A program made the translations under genes and the position numbers. 64,000 bases of DNA from Lingula anatina (taxonomy: Eukaryota; Brachiopoda; Lingulata; Lingulida; Lingulidae): positions 291,537 through 355,536 of the forward strand of contig NW_019775450.1 in the NCBI RefSeq assembly GCF_001039355.2. Direction: 5' to 3'. The notes below the pieces were generated by a model that saw only the letters and a program-made list of their open reading frames with translations, had not been told where the DNA came from and made no database searches. Below are positions 62,401 to 64,000 of the stretch, piece by piece (positions within the stretch are counted from its first letter, which is position 1; the number at the start of each line of letters is the position of its first letter).

Positions 62401-63671
62401 TATATATATTATTTGTATATAAATTAAAATTTATTTACAGGATATAAAAGTACCTACTAGTGTAAAAAAGATGACTCCTCAAGAAAGGTAAGTAATTGTG
62501 TTTCAGGTTGCTCTGTGTTTGCTAAGAATCTAAACTGCATACTGACATTGATATATTCAAGATTTCAGATGAATCAGATTGAATTTTCTGAGACAGTGGT
62601 GCCTTTTAAATTTTATGATAGTGAATAAAAAAATGCACAAGCATAGTGCAATTAATATATACCAGGGCATATTGTTACTGTTTAAAATGTTTGAAAAAAT
62701 ATATATAAAATTTACATAAAGAACATCTACAGGGTATGTTTAATTTGATTTACTGGGAACTTATTTACTGGAACATGTGTATGTATAAAAATCTTTCATG
62801 ATGGCCATTGTAAAATGCATTAGCACCGGTATTATCATATATTTTTTGATGTGATGTAAGAAGGCATTATGAGAAGCATCGTAGTTTTTATTTAATTTTA
62901 TATAATGTGAAGATTCATGGGAAGAACCGCCATGTACAAAGTAGTACTTGTTTCTAACCCAAATATATATCTCGTTTTTAGATTGAACCAACTCCTGGGA
63001 ACAAAGGCTTCCATTTTGACTCCAGGTCTGAAGGCAGCGCAACCGCTGCCACCTATTGCCAAAAACAAAGAGGCAGAAAAAGACACAAAATCTGACAAAT
63101 CCACCGAGCAAAGCAGGGACTCCGAGAACCCACAGTTGGTTGATCCAAAGACAGGAAAACTGAAGTCAATAACTGTGATCAAACATTTCCCCTTCATGGC
63201 CATGAGTTATGTAAGTACAGGCCCACCCTTATGGAAAATTTCCTATAGCTTCCTATAAGATGTCCTGTATAGCTATAATGATAATAATAATAGGAAATTG
63301 GTCCAAAATCCTATTGGGTCCTGCAGGACGTATGACCTACATAAGAATCCTATATGATGTGCAATAGAATTACTACAGAGTCTTAAAGGATTCCTATAGA
63401 GTCCCATCAAGTTCTGTATAGTGCCCTGCAGGAAATTTTCAAAATGGCAAGGGATGGTGGTAGGGGGGATTAATTATTGTGAATTATAACTTCAGGACAG
63501 ATTATTTCAATAACATGTGACACTTGGTAAGAAAACATCATTGCGTGTTAACATTACTATTATTATTATTTTTTTTTTTTTTTGTTTTGTTTTGTTTCTA
63601 AGATTCAGGACCAGTGGGAACAATTCAAAAAGTATGATACAAGTGGTGATGGGGAGCTGGACATCACAGAG
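56131..63671 (+). CDS. Coiled-coil EF-hand protein, unrecognised (3' end outside window)
   Basis: Twelve in-phase coding exons: 56131-56244, 57715-57885, 58074-58293, 58931-59069, 59658-59727, 60162-60228, 60905-60957, 61102-61184, 61504-61681, 62441-62487, 62982-63210, 63603-63671; 480 codons so far, continuing past 64000. Order: polar N-terminus; a conserved-looking helical region (VNLQELKDGIDSLFVVLGEI, HEDHWSSIRTKFLREEYIGY); a long coiled coil over exons 4-8 rich in E, K and L; RFMSENGGILPADVLSRRDI; a proline/lysine linker; then an EF-hand whose loop DTSGDGELDITE has all calcium ligands. No signal peptide or membrane segment. The architecture suggests a calcium-binding structural or ciliary protein; the X-box at 52102 supports cilia. 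I do not recognise the family and give no symbol. Confidence 0.75.
56406..56454. repeat. (TTTA)n microsatellite
   Basis: About twelve TTTA units in intron 1 of the EF-hand gene. Confidence 0.9.
58310..58475. mobile_element. hAT-like miniature element in the EF-hand gene
   Basis: Begins caggggtggatccag and ends tgcccctg; inner block gaagacccagaagacggcct is shared with 53803-53862. Flanks ttttaaac / ttaaatgg share ttaaa. It starts 16 bp after the exon 58074-58293 donor. Confidence 0.65.
60481..60552. mobile_element. Remnant ending with the same hAT-like terminus
   Basis: The stretch ends tcctggatctgcccctg (inverted caggggcagatccagga), matching the termini at 29351 and 58310. A polyG run precedes it and the opposite end is not clear. 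Confidence 0.4.
61708..61875. mobile_element. hAT-like MITE just inside intron of the EF-hand gene
   Basis: 168-bp element with termini caggcccatagccag and (inverted) caggcccgtagccag, 14 of 15 bases matching. Flanks share cacta. It sits 26 bp downstream of the exon donor at 61682, in no reading frame of its own. Confidence 0.8.
61893..62066. mobile_element. Foldback MITE adjacent to the hAT-like element
   Basis: Arms of about 64 bp (61893-61956 and 62002-62066) pair with few mismatches, core ttgctgagtgca / tgcactcagcaa and gacatgcctcc / ggaggcatgtc. The loop is A-rich. Confidence 0.8.
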
Positions 63672-64000
63672 GTACAATATTAATACCGACACTTACCAAT
63701 AAAATTCATTCAAATGTATTATTTCAATATTTTAAGATGCCCAATTCCTGAACATTTTCCCTTTTCATCTTTTTTCAATTTCATTTTTTCATCAACATTA
63801 TTATTATTATTATCATTATTATTATTATTATTAATGAAAAGAGTCCAAATATCTGAATCACTTACTTGAAAATTTGTAACTTGCTTATTTTGAAATAAAT
63901 ATGGATAAATGTGATTTTATAAGGTGTTTTAAATTATTATTCAAGATTATAATACTATGCAGCAGCATTTCAGATAATAATAAAGGTACAAAACAAACAA

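Overview
The window is nuclear DNA from an animal. All protein genes are split by GT-AG introns of about 0.1-4 kb, intergenic DNA is AT-rich and full of microsatellites and short foldback elements, and the encoded proteins are conserved bilaterian families with clear human counterparts (XRRA1, NKAP, BAP18/BACC1, MFSD1, ERCC5/XPG). Gene density, intron size and frequent ACATGTA words suggest a marine invertebrate deuterostome or lophotrochozoan, but I cannot name the species. It is a draft assembly: one 263-N gap (39665-39927) and three isolated single Ns (18991, 25387, 35501), which look like contig joins.

Layout. 1-3933 (-): XRRA1-like leucine-rich-repeat gene. 4.15-9.2 kb (+): NKAP, head-to-head with XRRA1 across a ~250-bp promoter carrying TCTCGCGAGA and ETS motifs. 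10.75-12.59 kb (-): BAP18, head-to-head with MFSD1 (+, 12.96-20.05 kb). 21.7-35.1 kb: an array of three (-) copies of an alpha-1,4-glycosyltransferase gene (A4GALT/A4GNT-like) in segmentally duplicated DNA that includes the tail of the MFSD1 3' UTR. 36.2-38.7 kb (-): a gene joining a THAP domain to C2H2 zinc fingers. 39.57 kb: a tRNA-like (SINE-type) sequence beside the gap. 40.17-49.06 kb (+): complete ERCC5 (XPG), 14 coding exons, with a U12-type AT-AC intron. 52.1-63.7 kb (+, runs off the window): an unrecognised coiled-coil EF-hand protein whose probable promoter carries a perfect RFX X-box, suggesting a ciliary gene.

Exon chains were built by hand by matching splice sites, reading phase and family alignment. 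Every junction listed keeps phase, and the complete models close on a stop: XRRA1-like 372 aa (if it ends inside the window), NKAP 600 aa, BAP18 159 aa, MFSD1 475 aa, glycosyltransferases 356/356/358 aa, THAP-ZNF 382 aa, ERCC5 1236 aa. The genes belong to unrelated pathways (RNA processing/chromatin, lysosomal transport, glycosylation, excision repair, probably cilia); there is no operon logic, only shared divergent promoters.

The most unusual structural theme is repeated local duplication of the 3' end of an intron together with the start (or body) of the next exon: BAP18 exon 4, MFSD1 exon 6, and ERCC5 exons 1, 8 and 9. It leaves decoy acceptors and broken pseudo-exons next to the real ones. 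In BAP18 the extra acceptor is in frame and would add 10 residues.
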